Under the pieces are notes generated by a model. The model ran no database searches and was not told the DNA's origin. It saw only the letters and a list, made by a program, of their open reading frames with translations. From NCBI GenBank assembly GCA_944472135.2, contig OX235265.1, positions 53,765,112 to 53,829,111 on the forward strand: DNA of 64,000 nucleotides, in the 5' to 3' direction. Origin of the DNA: Trichobilharzia regenti. Taxonomy: Eukaryota > Platyhelminthes > Trematoda > Strigeidida > Schistosomatidae. This document shows, piece by piece, positions 47,313 through 59,400 of the stretch (its first letter is position 1; the number at the start of each line of letters is the position of its first letter). The position numbers and the translations under genes were made by a program.

Positions 47313-47520
47313 TTTTTTTATTATTATTTTTTTATTTTTTTGATTACAGCTTGATTCTACACTGTATTCTTGGTACAAGTATGGAATTTTCAGCATGGAT
47401 ATCGGTAGCCCAAGTTTCGCAGGCCGACTATAGATATCAAGGTGTGCGTCGTCGTGGGCTCGAACCCCGGACCATGTGCATGGTCGGCGAGAGTCCTAAC
47501 CACTGTTCCACCGACGCACC
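47313..47520 (-). mobile_element. tRNA-derived SINE-2, short-tail form
   Basis: Minus-strand head GGTGCGTCGGTGGAACAGTG, a B box in CGGGGTTCGAGCC, then the body shared with 31541 and an ATT/A-rich end. A well-preserved copy: acceptor-like ends GTGCGTCGG and GACGACGCAC still pair partly. Confidence 0.75.
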
Positions 47521-49030
47521 AGATCCGGATCATATCATGTATGAAATTTTATATACGCATCAAGGTCATATATCGTTATTGAACAGTCTAGATGTTAGTG
47601 TTGGCACATTTTTACAATTGGATCTTAATAAAAGACACGTGGTATTTGTACATAGTGGTATGATTTTTTAAACACTATAGTTCATTTACTTATCTAATTT
47701 CAATAAAATTTTCAAAAGAATTAAAAACTAAAGTTTTGTTTTGATTTCACCACATAAATTTTGTCAGTTATGAGCCTTACTCTAAGTAGAGGCAAGCAAA
47801 ATCAGTTGGCTCATGCAGTGAATCATATGAATGAATTACTGTGAATGCATATTCTTAGTTTCCAGCATTTGTTGAATAGCTTCAAATGGTGCAATAATTC
47901 ATTAGGAGTAGGATAAACGATAGGAATATCTTACCAGGTTATGATACAACATCCTCGATATTCGCCACTTAAGTATTAAACATTATTGATAAATTCATGA
48001 TAACTTGTTGGTACCCGTTTTATTTCAAACGACAGACGATGATCCTGTTAAATATCATGATATGTAATTCTTTTAAAAATGCTCATTGAATGATAATGAC
48101 TTCAGCTTGTAATAAATTTGTGATGAATTAACCTATGTAAATTTTGCTTAATATTCGATTCGACATTGCTTGTGACTAAACAAATTCTGAATAATTGATT
48201 GCACAAAGCAATCATTAAATATTTTGCAACTTGCTTAGCCTACCATTTCAATTTCCTTTGTCTTTCCAACATTTAGACTGAAATTACTCTTATTTCTCTT
48301 TAGTACTATCCGTCAGTGAGAAATTCGGTTAATGCTGTATTTTTTTAACTGAGACTATGACAGCTAAAAGCAAATCAGTGGCATTTAATCTTGTATACAA
48401 TTTATTGGATCTCAGGTTGCATCACCTAAGAAATCATGCATGGCTGATACGAAGGTCGCCTTTTTAAATAGTGTGGCTCATATATGCTACCCTAGACAAT
48501 AGATTTCGGCAGTTGTTAGTTGTTTTTTTTAAAACACTGAAAGATTTTTAAAATTTTTAAGTCAATATTCCTGTGGGATAATTCTTTATTGAAAACAAAA
48601 TCAGGTAAAGTTATACAAGATATATTTTAAACACGTATTTACAGGCAAAACGTTTTGTGATAAAATAAACTATCGTACTCTATTTTACCTAAAATCTGAT
48701 GTAACTTGTCAACTGTTCTATCATTTCAATTCAATACTGAAAATGTTCCTAGTAAAAAACATGACCATCTCTAATGAAATATTTGACATTTAGTTATTAT
48801 GTTAAAAACTATTCTGCATGATTCTGTGTGAGTAAGAAGTTTTTGGAATAGTTTACGAACTTGCGGAAATCTGAAATTATTATTTTTCTCAATTCTGAAT
48901 TACTAATCATTGGTGCAACATAATATGAGGTCAACTGAAAGGATCAGTCACGTTATTCATTGGTGAGAGAGAAAGAGTTGTGTTTTCAGTCAAAACAGAC
49001 AGTTTTTAAGCTAAAATATTTACAGAAAGG
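47521..49030. other. No recognised gene
   Basis: AT-rich, with no coding, RNA or repeat signal that I could recognise. Confidence 0.4.
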
Positions 49031-49391
49031 CGTGGTGAGAGATGTCTGCAAGCCAAAATTGTAAACACCAATTGTATACTAATTTACATAAATGTTTACA
49101 TCCCGAATCAGGGTTATGAGAAAAAACAAAAAAAAGCCTAGCCTTGAGGAACTCAACAACCAATCACAGCAGACTTAGCGTGTACAAATACGAATCGCAG
49201 ATATATGGATAACCTTGTGAGCAACGGTCACAAGCAGAACAGAATAACCTTCAGCGGGAAAACAACCATTCAGAAGACGCTGCATCTCTGCTAACAGTAA
49301 AGCTAATAATAATGTACATTAAAATTTATAAATACCTCTTGATTTCCTCAGTAAACCATCTGTTGCTTGGCCCTTGTCTTCTGTCGTTACA
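49031..49391 (+). repeat. LTR-B, diverged copy
   Basis: Aligns with 35283-35621 from GTGGTGAGAG to CTTCTGTCGTTACA, including AATAATGTACAT, a TATA-like TTATAAATA and CTTGGCCCTTGTCTTCTG. The AATAAA of the other copy is CAGTAAACC here. No clear target duplication, and no internal region on either side. Confidence 0.65.
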
Positions 49392-50520
49392 AAGGTTTAA
49401 ATATTCTATTATATGTCAAAAGTTTGTAAGTTGTGGAAAAGTGTTCATCGAAAAATTGTTGATTAAAGAACATTGTCTAAGTATTGTCTTGAAATGTAAA
49501 ACTATAATGGAAGTGCACACCACTTATAATATAGAAAATCAACGAAATACAGATAATTAAAGCTGATCTGCCTATTGTACTTGAAGACTTCTACCAATAC
49601 TAAAACATAAGAGAAATCCATAGCACTTTTTATGTGATATTCAAGTAACTTTAAAAGGTGTGTTCATGCTTGGTTTAGGCGTGCAATTAAAGAAATAAAA
49701 GATATAAATCTTTATCATATATCCATAGATAATGTCCTTGCGATTTACTTTGACAAGTCAAAAGGGATATTATTATATTTGGAATCATGTTTTAGATAAA
49801 AGATTCGCTTACAAAAACAAAACTGAAGGAAATACCATATCAGTTTTCACTTAGACTACCCGTCTTGAATATTTATCCTGCGACAAGAAACAAATCACAG
49901 GGGATTCATGTACATTTATTTGTCTATTTATTTAATTTATTCTACGTTCAGGTTATTTGAAAACTTGATACAAATTCACGCTTTTAACTGAAATGTTATT
50001 TTTCTACAGATATGCACGGACCTGGTTAATTCTCAGTAAGAGGAAAGGTTACTGGTAGACGATGAGGATGGTAGTCTTTTAGCGCTTTAATATTTCATTG
50101 AAAATGTTTCACTACTAGCCAAAACCATGGGATTAAAACTCACTTTTCTATGAACTGCTGATAAAAAATTTATAGAATTATCAAGTGAAATATATGAGAT
50201 TGAATTGAAAATTTAACGAATTCATAGAATAGCTGACCGGTTAGCCACAATCCAGATTTTCATGCTCCCATGAATTAATCTAAACAGACACAAAATTGCA
50301 TGACTAAATAAAAACCGATAACAGAAACAATTGTTAGTCGAACACAAGTTTCACTCCATATAATTCTGTCATTGTGGGTTTAATCTTATTAATGCAAAGA
50401 CCTGTTTAGATTCAAAAAATACATTTATGTAAAGTAAACGTGACGAAAGAGTTTCCAAACATTTTATTAATTTAGTGTTCGCATCACTGTTGCATCATGT
50501 AAATTTACTTAATATGATAT
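49392..50520. other. No recognised gene
   Basis: No coding or repeat feature recognised. Confidence 0.4.
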
Positions 50521-50700
50521 GCGTCAGCGACTCTCGCCGCCCATGCACATGGTCCGGAGTTCGATTACTTGTCGACGCACACCTGATATTTATGGTCGGC
50601 CTGCAAAATTTGGGCTACCGATATCCATGCTGAAAATTCCATACTTGTACCAAAAATACGTTGTGGAATCAAGCTGTAACCAAAAAGTAAAAAAATAAAA
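50521..50700 (+). mobile_element. tRNA-derived SINE-2, short-tail form, 5' truncated
   Basis: Lacks the first part of the tRNA-like head; starts GCGTCAGCGACTCTCGCC and continues with GGTCCGGAGTTCGATTACT and the body shared with 31541, 47313 and 54933. Its A/ATT-rich end abuts the PLE to the right, whose codons stop there. Confidence 0.7.
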
Positions 50701-51590
50701 ATTATTATCATTATTAGTGTTATTATCATTATTATTATCACTATCGCTACTATCATTATTTATTTTATTTTTACATTTCCTTACATATTTCTTGACTAAG
50801 TTATGCAGATAATTATTAAGTTTCAAGGCTCTTTTTATGTGTACCACCTCTTGTCTTAGATTTTCCTTGGTACTGCTTAGTTTTTGTGGTCTGTCACTTA
50901 AACATTTCACCAATCCTATTTTTACTGACATAGGATGGGATGATCGGAAATCCAAATATCTGTTTGAATGTGTGGGTTTCCTGTGAACACTAGTGTTTAT
51001 CTTCCTATATTCTTTCCTTTTTACGTTGCAATCTAACATTGGAAGCTCCCATTCCTGACTTTCCAATTCATAAGTGAATTGTATTGCCTCTACCTTCGAG
51101 TTGATGTGTTCGAAAAATTTATCTATATCTTGTGTTCTGAGTACAGTGAATGTGTCATCTACATACTTCCACTATACTTCTAGGTTGGGGGTGAACGTTT
51201 CAATCGCTAACTTTTCCCACCTATCCATGAATATATCTGCTACAACCGGGGATATTGGTGATCCCATGACAACTCCCTCAGTTTTTTTGTATATTTTCCC
51301 TTGGAATTTAAATACTGTGGAAGTCAGGCATAGCTGCACTCCCAGCATTATGTCCTCAATTAGCACTTTTGTCCTAAGTTCGAGTTCTTGGTCAGAAATG
51401 AGTTCGTTTCTGACTGCCTCTATAGCCATATTTATTGGTATACGTGTTTGTAAACTGACAATGTCAAAACTGACCATTTTTTCTTCATTATCTAATTTTA
51501 AATTATCTAATCTGTGTTTTAGTTCATAAGAATTAGTTAGTCTAGATTTTGAGTGGCTTTTTAGGGGATTTAATAACATGGCTAAACATT
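50701..51590 (-). mobile_element. PLE reverse transcriptase segment
   Basis: Minus strand: NSYELKHRLDNLKLDNEEK, motif A MVSFDIVSLQTRIPI, motif B EGVVMGSPISPVVADIFMD, a stop near 51180, then motif C KYVDDTFTVLRTQDID and LPMLDCNVKR, followed by HRKPTHSNRYLDFRSSHP. It stops at the SINE-2 copy on its left, so the nuclease half is missing. At its right end it meets a plus-strand N-terminal PLE segment. Confidence 0.85.
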
Positions 51591-51599
51591 TATCTCACT

Positions 51600-52000
51600 G
51601 TGTGATACATCTTATAAACAAACCAATATGGAATTACTTACTACCATAGTGGCCAAGTTTTGCACGTATTTTAATATGACTTATGGTTTTCCTGTACGAA
51701 GACTTATCAATAAACTCACTTGACTTTCACAAACTGAAGCAAAATATGAAAATCATCGTATTTTCAACATTTGATGCTTAAAAAATGAAATCATTGCTAA
51801 ATATCTACGTCTAAGAGCTCCAGTTTCAATGGACAGAGAAAGAAGCAGAATAGAAAGCCTACAAAAATTATGCCTGAAAGAAGAGTTCCATAGAATCGTT
51901 AAGAAGTTACAGCATATCAAATGTCAAATCGAGCAATCAAGACAAAAGCTAAAGGGAATAGTTACCAATGAAAATTATGATCTTATAACACAGTCATAAA
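51600..52000 (+). pseudogene. PLE N-terminal segment, inverted relative to its neighbour
   Basis: After a leader beginning CTCACTGTGTGATAC, an ATG at about 51641 opens MELLTTIVAKFCTYF and GFPVRRLINKL. Then come KYENHRIFNI, CLKNEIIAKYLRLRAP, a helical stretch (LKEEFHRIVKKLQHIK) and NENYDLITQS with a stop near 51999. This is the typical N-terminal region of PLE proteins before the reverse transcriptase. Two internal stops are present. It lies head to head with the minus-strand reverse transcriptase, as a 5'-inverted part of one insertion. Confidence 0.65.
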
Positions 52001-52449
52001 GCAATGCAAAATCAGGGTTTGAATTTCTCTGTTAGGTGGAGCATATATGCTTGTAGGTGTCGCAGAGTAAACGAAGGACAAAAGATCACGTAAATACAAT
52101 ATCAAAGAAATTTAAATGGATGACAATTGTAAGCTTAACTTGTGATGACATTTTCATCCGTAATAGTATTATCCGAATGCTATTTTCGACAGTAAAATAT
52201 TAATGCCGAGACATTTTAGGAAGTAAAATGAGCTATTCTTATCTTTAGACAGAATACGAAGAAAAAAAGATACAAATAATTTACAACTGAATGTAGTTAC
52301 TCTGGTTGCAGCTTTCAGCTTTCCACTGTTCTTTATTTATGATGCATCAGTATATTAATAATCCCACATTGATCTTTTTCAATGTGATTTTGCTAATTTC
52401 ATTTGATAAAGTAGCCACTCAACATAATAAATTATTATTCCCATTGGAT
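52001..52449. other. No recognised gene
   Basis: AT-rich sequence without recognised features. Confidence 0.4.
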
Positions 52450-53420
52450 CCGAATGGAATATAGGGCTTCAACAGGACACCTAAACTTCACCCTGTCCTG
52501 GCTTCACAATTGCCCATAAGCTTTGATTTCCTTATCACGTGATCCTCTCCCCACTTTCGGACACCCAACTCGTCATTTCCTATTCACGTTCCATTCGATG
52601 ATCTCTTCCAATTCCCTCAGATTATTTGCTGCCATTAAGTTCTTGGATGGTTCTCTTGTAGCCACACGGCCTTCAGGATTTGATGAAAGTCTGCCGCCAG
52701 TTGGAAATATTTTCAGTGACTCGCGCACCAAGCCTCTGAACCATGTAGAAGCACTGACTTGAAATTAGTAGTGAGAAACCAGATCTTGTTACTTATGCTA
52801 AATGCAGCAGGTTTCGACCACTCGGATTCCAGAGTGACGAATACCTGTTTCGCCTTCCCTATTCCATCCTGTCCGGCTGGCCTCGACATCCTCCTAAGTG
52901 CCGTCTGCCTGTAGTTGTAAGGATGGAACGAAGGTGGTTGATGAAGATGGTAACTCCATTAGATCTCTCCCGTTAGTGATGATACCTGCTTATTATTCCT
53001 GATTAGGTGAATTCATCACTTCTGTCTTTTATATTTTCACCTAAATTCCAGTCTTCGTTGGCCGCCTCTTCTGTTAGCTACTTGGTTTTCGCTATTGAAA
53101 CTTCGAGTTTGTGTGACACTAGAATGAATAGTCCACGAAGTCCAGATCTTTCATAGTCTGCTTATGGCCCTAATGGACGCCTGTCTTTTCGCTCCCCGCA
53201 GTATGAGGCATATCCAGTCCTCCATAATCATGCATACCAGCGGTGATAGTGGGTAGCCTTGTCTTACTCCTTTCTTCATTTCAAAGGCTTCATTGAGGTT
53301 TCTCTTGTGGATCACTTGACATATGGAATGAGGCTCGTAGAGGCTTGGGGCATTCCGTAGTGTTGCACCAGTTTGCCAATTACTTCATGGTCGTCGGTGT
53401 CGAGATTATTTTTGAAGTCT
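52450..53420 (-). mobile_element. RTE-like LINE, 3' fragment, strongly decayed
   Basis: Minus strand begins near 53415 with DFKNNLDTDDHEVIGKLVQH and continues with KKGVRQGYPLSPLVC (reverse transcriptase motif B) near 53270. Further downstream it aligns loosely with the RTE copy at 56610-57500, to a 3' end near 52460. Many frame breaks. It is a different, older copy from the SR2-like one at 28205. Confidence 0.65.
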
Positions 53421-53425
53421 ATTAA

Positions 53426-53680
53426 TTTTTACGAGATTGACCACGGATTGATATTAGTAAGAGGACCATTTGAAGGCCAGACAATTCATGGTACGTTGAA
53501 TCAGGTCCCAGTGGCTGAATGGTATACTAGCTCGCCTTCTAACAGGAAGGTCCTGGGTTCGAACCCCGATGGCTGCGTGCTGCCGATGATTCCCAGTCTA
53601 GAATAAAACAGCTGTCCAGTACTCCTGATTTTCAGTGGTTCTCTACCTGATATCAAACCGTGGTCAAACTCGTAAAAACA
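53426..53680 (+). mobile_element. SINE-1 copy bounded by inverted repeats
   Basis: Left end 53426-53474 and right end 53631-53680 are inverted repeats of about 48 bases (TTTTTACGAGATTGACCACGG type). They enclose a tRNA-like unit (CAGTGGCTGAATGGTATACT, B box GGGTTCGAACCCC) and a decayed hammerhead (GCTGCCGATGATTCCC, then AGAATAAAACAGCTGTCC). This complete layout explains the fold-back fragments at 8172, 15289 and 20504 as internal-deletion products. Confidence 0.7.
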
Positions 53681-54932
53681 AATTTATTCATTAAAAACCA
53701 TCTCTTCAAAATCGATTAATGTCTACACAGAGATTTGACTTCCTTAATATTTGCATATTCACGCAAGCTTTCACACTCTGAAAGATAGTGTATGTAAAGG
53801 TGTCTCCATTTCAGCGAATGGAATCACTTCTAAGACATTTTAACAAAACTACTGACAAGTCTTTTTCTCCTATATTAGCGCTAAATGCGTGAAAGAAGCA
53901 AACAAACTTATTTCAGTCACTTTTGATTTCAAAATCAAATATGTAAACGACAGAATTAAAGATTTCCACTGTAAACCTTGTATTTACATGTCTGTTCATG
54001 TCAACCCGGTTAAAATTACACATCTCTTATACAACTGGAAATACTGAGTCAGTGATTTTTCAGCATCACTGAAGCAAAGAGACTGTTTATACACACCAAG
54101 AATAGTGAATAAAATGCCTATAGCACTTCACTTCATTCTTGATACCCAGCTTTTTCAATATATGACTGAAAAAGTTCCCAACACTGACAGCAGTTCAAAA
54201 AATCACTTGTAAATAGACATTCTCATAAACACTTTGAAAAACCAGTGTTCTGAATCAAGTGGTAAATTACGTAATTGAATAAAGTAAACTAGAATGATTT
54301 ATGCGGGGAAAACAGTCTTAATACATTTAAATAACACTGTTTAGTACCCACCTAAAATATGTTCCATGTTGTTCAGTTCTTTGACCTACAAGATGGACAT
54401 ATCCTGTTCACCTCTTGAAAATATATACTTATTCTTAACAAATAATTTTCTTCTTCAGTTTATGTTTTAGTTTGCGCACTGGTACAAGCCTAGTGATACG
54501 TGTGCATACAAATGTTTTTATCTACAAGGAAAAAACAATCGATATCAGAAACTGAATATACGTGAAGACAGTTTGATTGCGTGGTTGTTACAGATGTGCA
54601 AATAAACAAAAATTTTATTTACTTCTTCGATTTTTTCAAAGAATTTTAAGTTAAAGTGATGAAAACACTGTTAGAAAATAACCAATAAAAACGATCAAAA
54701 CAACAAAATATATTGTCACAGAAAGTGGATATAAACGTTTGTTTTGGGTTAGAAAAGAATGTAAGATATATATGTGACCGTTCAAATTATAAAAGATGGA
54801 GACAAAATTACAGGAAATCTGTAAGGCGTCTAACAAATTAAGTTGAAACCTACTGAAGTGCAAACTACCACAATAACGTGATCTGAGAAGAATCATCATA
54901 AACCCCACTATAAATAGTCAGACACCAATGAT
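53681..54932. other. No recognised gene
   Basis: AT-rich; a minus-strand open frame (54651-54908) is hydrophobic but shows no family motif. Confidence 0.4.
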
Positions 54933-55128
54933 GTTTTTATGTATTTTTTTATTTTTAATTTTGATTCCACACTGTATTTTTGGTACAAGTATGGAATTTT
55001 CAGCATGGATATCGGTAGCCCAAATTTCGCAGGCCGACCATAAATATCAGGTGTGCGTCGGCAGCGATTCGAACCTCGGACCATGTGCATGGTCGGCGAA
55101 AGCCCTAACCACTGTACTACCGACTCAT
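54933..55128 (-). mobile_element. tRNA-derived SINE-2, short-tail form
   Basis: Minus-strand head GAGTCGGTAGTACAGTGGTT, B box CCGAGGTTCGAATCG, body as at 31541, and an A-rich end. Acceptor-like ends are partly mutated. Confidence 0.75.
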
Positions 55129-55254
55129 ATTTTATTTTAGTTCTGTCAGTTAATTATTTAGGCTGCATAAGTATCAGGTAGAAATGCATTAATTGGTCAC
55201 TAATCCGTACCAACAACTGAATTCTGGTCCTCAGGTTTGCTGTATTTTACCGAT

Positions 55255-55410
55255 TTATGTAAGGAGGCTCGGAGAAATAGTCTTCGGCATAGGTCTCCTA
55301 CATTTTGGCATTTGTCATCAAGGAACATATGCAACCTTCAAGGAATTGATACCTTCTCTGAAAATCAAAATCAGGTTACCCAGTGTTGCGGCCAGTGCCA
55401 CTAGCATTGC
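55255..55410 (-). mobile_element. SINE-3, diverged copy
   Basis: Resembles 31307-31486 (GCAACCTTCAAGGAA, CAGGTTACCCAGTG and GCCACTAGC in the same order). The B box is damaged. Nothing else was recognised up to about 56160. Confidence 0.45.
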
Positions 55411-56164
55411 GAAATTCTGGACTCCTTTGACCTCCTGTAAGACCTTTCAGGGGTTGAAATGTAGTCACATGATATCTGCTTTGTTTGCCAGTCTGATATG
55501 GTTTGCTATGTGTCTATTGATCAGTTATGACTCACAATCTATCTTGTCTGTCTATTAACTAAATAACAATGTATGACCCTTGTTACATTACATTGTGGCC
55601 AATAAAAATCCAGTTGGCAATAAGAAAATCTACTCTATCATATATGTTAGTATTTTCTTTACATTCTTGTACTGTACAATTGATTGGATTTTTCCATTCA
55701 CACATTTGTTGGAATAATATACGTATCCTTCATCAACGTGTGAGTCTTATAAATTTACTCTTAGGGTCAGGGGAATTTAACTACTAAGTACTACCAGTTT
55801 TTTCGTAATCGTCCGTTGTACCGTACCGTATTTATATTCGGTCACTCCATAACAGGGGTCCGCTGACTGGGTGCAAAAAGAACCGCGAGTACATATGCTA
55901 ACGTTGTTTTTGAGTTAGATGCATTTGTATTCTAATATTTATAAAATGTATATTTGATGTAGACTATTAGTATATTCAGTTCCTTAACACCCAACTATTT
56001 CTGGTAACTCTATTCTTCACTTTGGAGATGTGACCACTTTCTAGAGGACAACCTGCCATATTTTGCACCACCTAATTTAAATTGGACTTAAAGTCCCACC
56101 CAAAGAACTTTACATAAAAGTGCATTTCGTGTCATCGAAGGTATACAGGTAAAGAATACAGGCA

Positions 56165-56400
56165 GGTATGTATGGAATTCAGAGAAAAGCGAGGTGGTGT
56201 TGTGTGTTCCTGAGCAACGAATACCAACTTAGACGGGAATAAATGTTTTTAGAACAAACAAAAATCTGATTGATCCATACTATAAAGCAACTGATAAAAT
56301 AAGCATAATTTGTGTGTATCTGCCTCCCAATAATGCTAGCCTCCGATAAGACTTCAAATAGGATTTTTGGTGGAAATTATGAACGACATAGTAAATCCAG
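56165..56400 (+). pseudogene. Possible LINE endonuclease fragment
   Basis: The conceptual frame has INVFRTNKNLIDPYYKATDK, then ISIICVYLPPNNASL, the latter like the (I/V)CVYxPP motif of LINE endonucleases. Stops interrupt it and the neighbouring motifs are not clear. A weak call. Confidence 0.3.
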
Positions 56401-56465
56401 AACTAGTACATAACCCAGAAAGATGTCTAACTTGTGATAAATATCACTGATCAATAATAATTAAT

Positions 56466-56525
56466 AATAATAATAGCTTTATTCTAAACAGTATTTGTGG
56501 TACAGGTATGGAATTTTCAGCGTGC
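56466..56525 (-). mobile_element. SINE-2 tail fragment
   Basis: TGGTACAGGTATGGAATTTT and CAGCGTGCAT match the body end of the short-tail SINE-2 form; the tRNA-like head is absent. Confidence 0.55.
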
Positions 56526-56609
56526 ATTACAATATTGCATCTTATTACCTCATAAATTTTATAAGATTTTAAAATCAAAGAGCAACAGCCAAAAAAATAT
56601 TATTATTGT

Positions 56610-57500
56610 TTCCTTGAGTTGTTAGTGGAACATGGGGCTTCAAACGCACGTCTCCACTTGCTTCTGTCTTCTGCTGTGCTTCTCACCTGCAACCATGTTA
56701 GTCCATACTGTTTCAACTCCTCTTCACACGATCTCCTCCATGTCACTCACCCTTGGACGTCCCACTCGCCGCTTCCCTTTCGGATTCCACTCGAGCAATG
56801 GCCTGATGCGCGATGTCACCCAGTGGCCTCCTCAGCGAGTGTCCAATCCATCTCCACTTTCTCCTGCATATTTGTTGGGCAATTGATTCTTGTTTTGTTT
56901 CTTCCCATAGTTCCTTGTTGGTGATTCTTCTCGGCCTGGCCATCTGATCTTCAGTATAGATTCAGAGAAGACAGTTGTTGATAAAGGTCTGCAACAGGTT
57001 GTTGGAAATATTCTTTGTGACCCTCCAAGTTTCTGATCCGTATAGAAGAACTGACTTGAAGTTTGTATTGAAAATCCGAATTTTGTTGGTGATGCTGAGT
57101 GACGAAGATTTCCAGATTGATTTCAAATTGATGAATGTGTTTATCGCCTTCCCGATTCTCGCTCTATTTGACATCGTCGTCCGTTCTGACTGCCTGTAGT
57201 TGAGACAATGCTCAGTGCTAGATAAGTGAATGAAGTAACCTTTTTCAAATCCTTTCCGTTGATGGTGATTGGCGCTGGATGTTTCTGCTGTTGTCGTTGT
57301 TGTTGGTTGGTTATCTTCATAATCTCCGTCTTGTATGTGTTCACCTGGAGTCCTGTCTTTGCTGTTTCTTCGAGCAGTTTGTCTGTTTTCTCTTGTAAGT
57401 CTTCAACTTTGTGTGACATCAAACAAAAATCATCCGCGAAATCCAGGTCTGGTGGGAGAGATAGGCAGCGAGGATAAGGTTTCTCGAAATAATGACACCT
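56610..57500 (-). mobile_element. RTE/SR2-like LINE, 3' fragment
   Basis: Minus strand: LDFADDFCLMSHKVEDLQEK (motif C, near 57440), LQVNTYKTEIMKI, ITINGKDLKKVTSFTYL, RIGKAINTFINLKSIWKS, SVLLYGSETW (near 57040), then RKWRWIGHSLRR and EREAASGT (near 56790). The 3' end is near 56610-56630 with GAAGCCCCATGTTCCACT. It aligns with the 3' third of the copy at 28205-31291. The YADD-type box reads FADD, as is usual in RTE. Frame shifts break it. Confidence 0.8.
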
Positions 57501-59400
57501 CGTGATCAAAATTTAAAACAATCAAATGCATGTAAACCAATACGTGATAGTTTTCTACTTTTGCTGATGAATTCAACTAATTCAATCAATGACAAACTGT
57601 GATTTTTTTGCGAATATTCAACTTTGTCCAACGGTATGCTTTGCTAATGTTTGAAATTTGGTTTACCCAATGTCAAATGCATACAGCTTTTACATAAATG
57701 AATGTCACCTCTCAGCGGCCTAGTGCTTTTCGCGAATAAAAAGGCAATTTCAAGTTCTTTCATTATAACTTATATGTTTATGGTTTTTTGATACTCCGTA
57801 TTTCATCAGTTATTTAAACACTTACACCGACTATATATTTACAATTTCACATTGACCAAGTTCGAAGATATCTATGGCATAGTTATCACTAACAAGATTT
57901 TGAAGTAATTACTGATTCCATTTTATTTGATAGCTTGAAGAGATAAAAGCAGCCCATGATATTAGATTCGTCAATGAAAGTAACCCTTCTGAATTTTGTA
58001 AAACAAAATGGAATAACCATATAATTTTCATGTTTTTTGTTGCTTATTTGATTACACAGTTGTTTCAGCTTTATTTGATATTAAATGCTTCTGGGCATTA
58101 AATGTTAACCGACTGTTTTATAGAAGCACTAACGTAAAACTATTCTTCACGAGTATCAGAGTTCATTGGAATCGCAACTCTATTCATATCACCTCCTCTG
58201 CACCAAATGAGTTAGTCTTTCAAGGCAATTTTACCATATCCACAAAAACATGACATGTTTTTATTTCCCTGTTTGTTTGTGGGATGGAAAAGACCACCAT
58301 TGTGAAATTCGTTTTTCATATGGTGGAACTGAAAATAAAATGATTTAGTACGAATTTAACTCATCTGAATTCTTAGCGTCAATTTCGGTCGTTTTAATAT
58401 CCATGAAAAAGTTCCTACTTTTCAGTAATTTTTGTTATGTTACTTCAGTGACATGAAATACAGAAGTAAATGATAACTGGAACAGTTCGTCTGAACTGTA
58501 ACAAACTGTATCTGTCCATCCGCTCATTTGTAAATTATAGAAAAACCATGTAGTGGAACTATATTTTTGTGGTGATTGGTAACTAGCGGTGGAATTCTAG
58601 ATGTCCATTTCCTCCTACTTGAAACCCATTAGCTGCACGTACATGTAATCCTCAGTGAGTGATGATTTTCTCACTGAGATTCGAACTTGGCAAATAATTT
58701 TTAGTTAAATCTTTCCAGGATTTCCTTAAACATGTGTAGCAATATTTACTATGTCGAATATCTGAGGAAATATGCCTGAAGATGCTACAGCACCTCACGA
58801 TTATATCTAAAACATTGTTTTGGGAATTTTTAAAAATTCGATATAACTTTTGACTATATGGGAATTCGCGATGAGGCGAAATATTCAGTATGCATCATTC
58901 ACTTTCGTTTGACGACAGAAGAGAGTATTGGTTTTTAATCTGTCAGACAATCTAATATATTATTATTAGTCATTATAATAAAGGTTTTTCGGCATTTCCC
59001 AATGAATGAAAAACAAAACGATATTGTTTTTGGTGAAGTTTCCATTTTTAATGCTAAATCAGAATTTACAAAATCTCAGCATATATATAACAGATAGTTA
59101 GGAGGTGAGAAAATAGACTTAGGTCAAGTTAAAACAACATACTGGAGGTCAAAATAACAATGAAGACCGCTAAACCAAATAAGAGAGGTAATAGTACATC
59201 TGCTATGATGTCTAAACAAAGTTTACTAACTTGATCGTGGTTCCTCAGTATGGGGTCATTTTTCGTTGTCAAATTGGCTAATTGATAACGATAACAAAAT
59301 CAGGTGTAGATTGTTGGATTTGATAAGCGCGTAAAATTGCAAAAACAGTGTGTGTTTACATAGTGAAATTTCTCATCACATTCGTGTTGATTTTGTTACT
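57501..59400. other. No recognised gene
   Basis: AT-rich. A tRNA-like B box resemblance near 58675 (GAGATTCGAACTTGG) may be a SINE-3 relic but is not supported by an A box. Confidence 0.4.
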
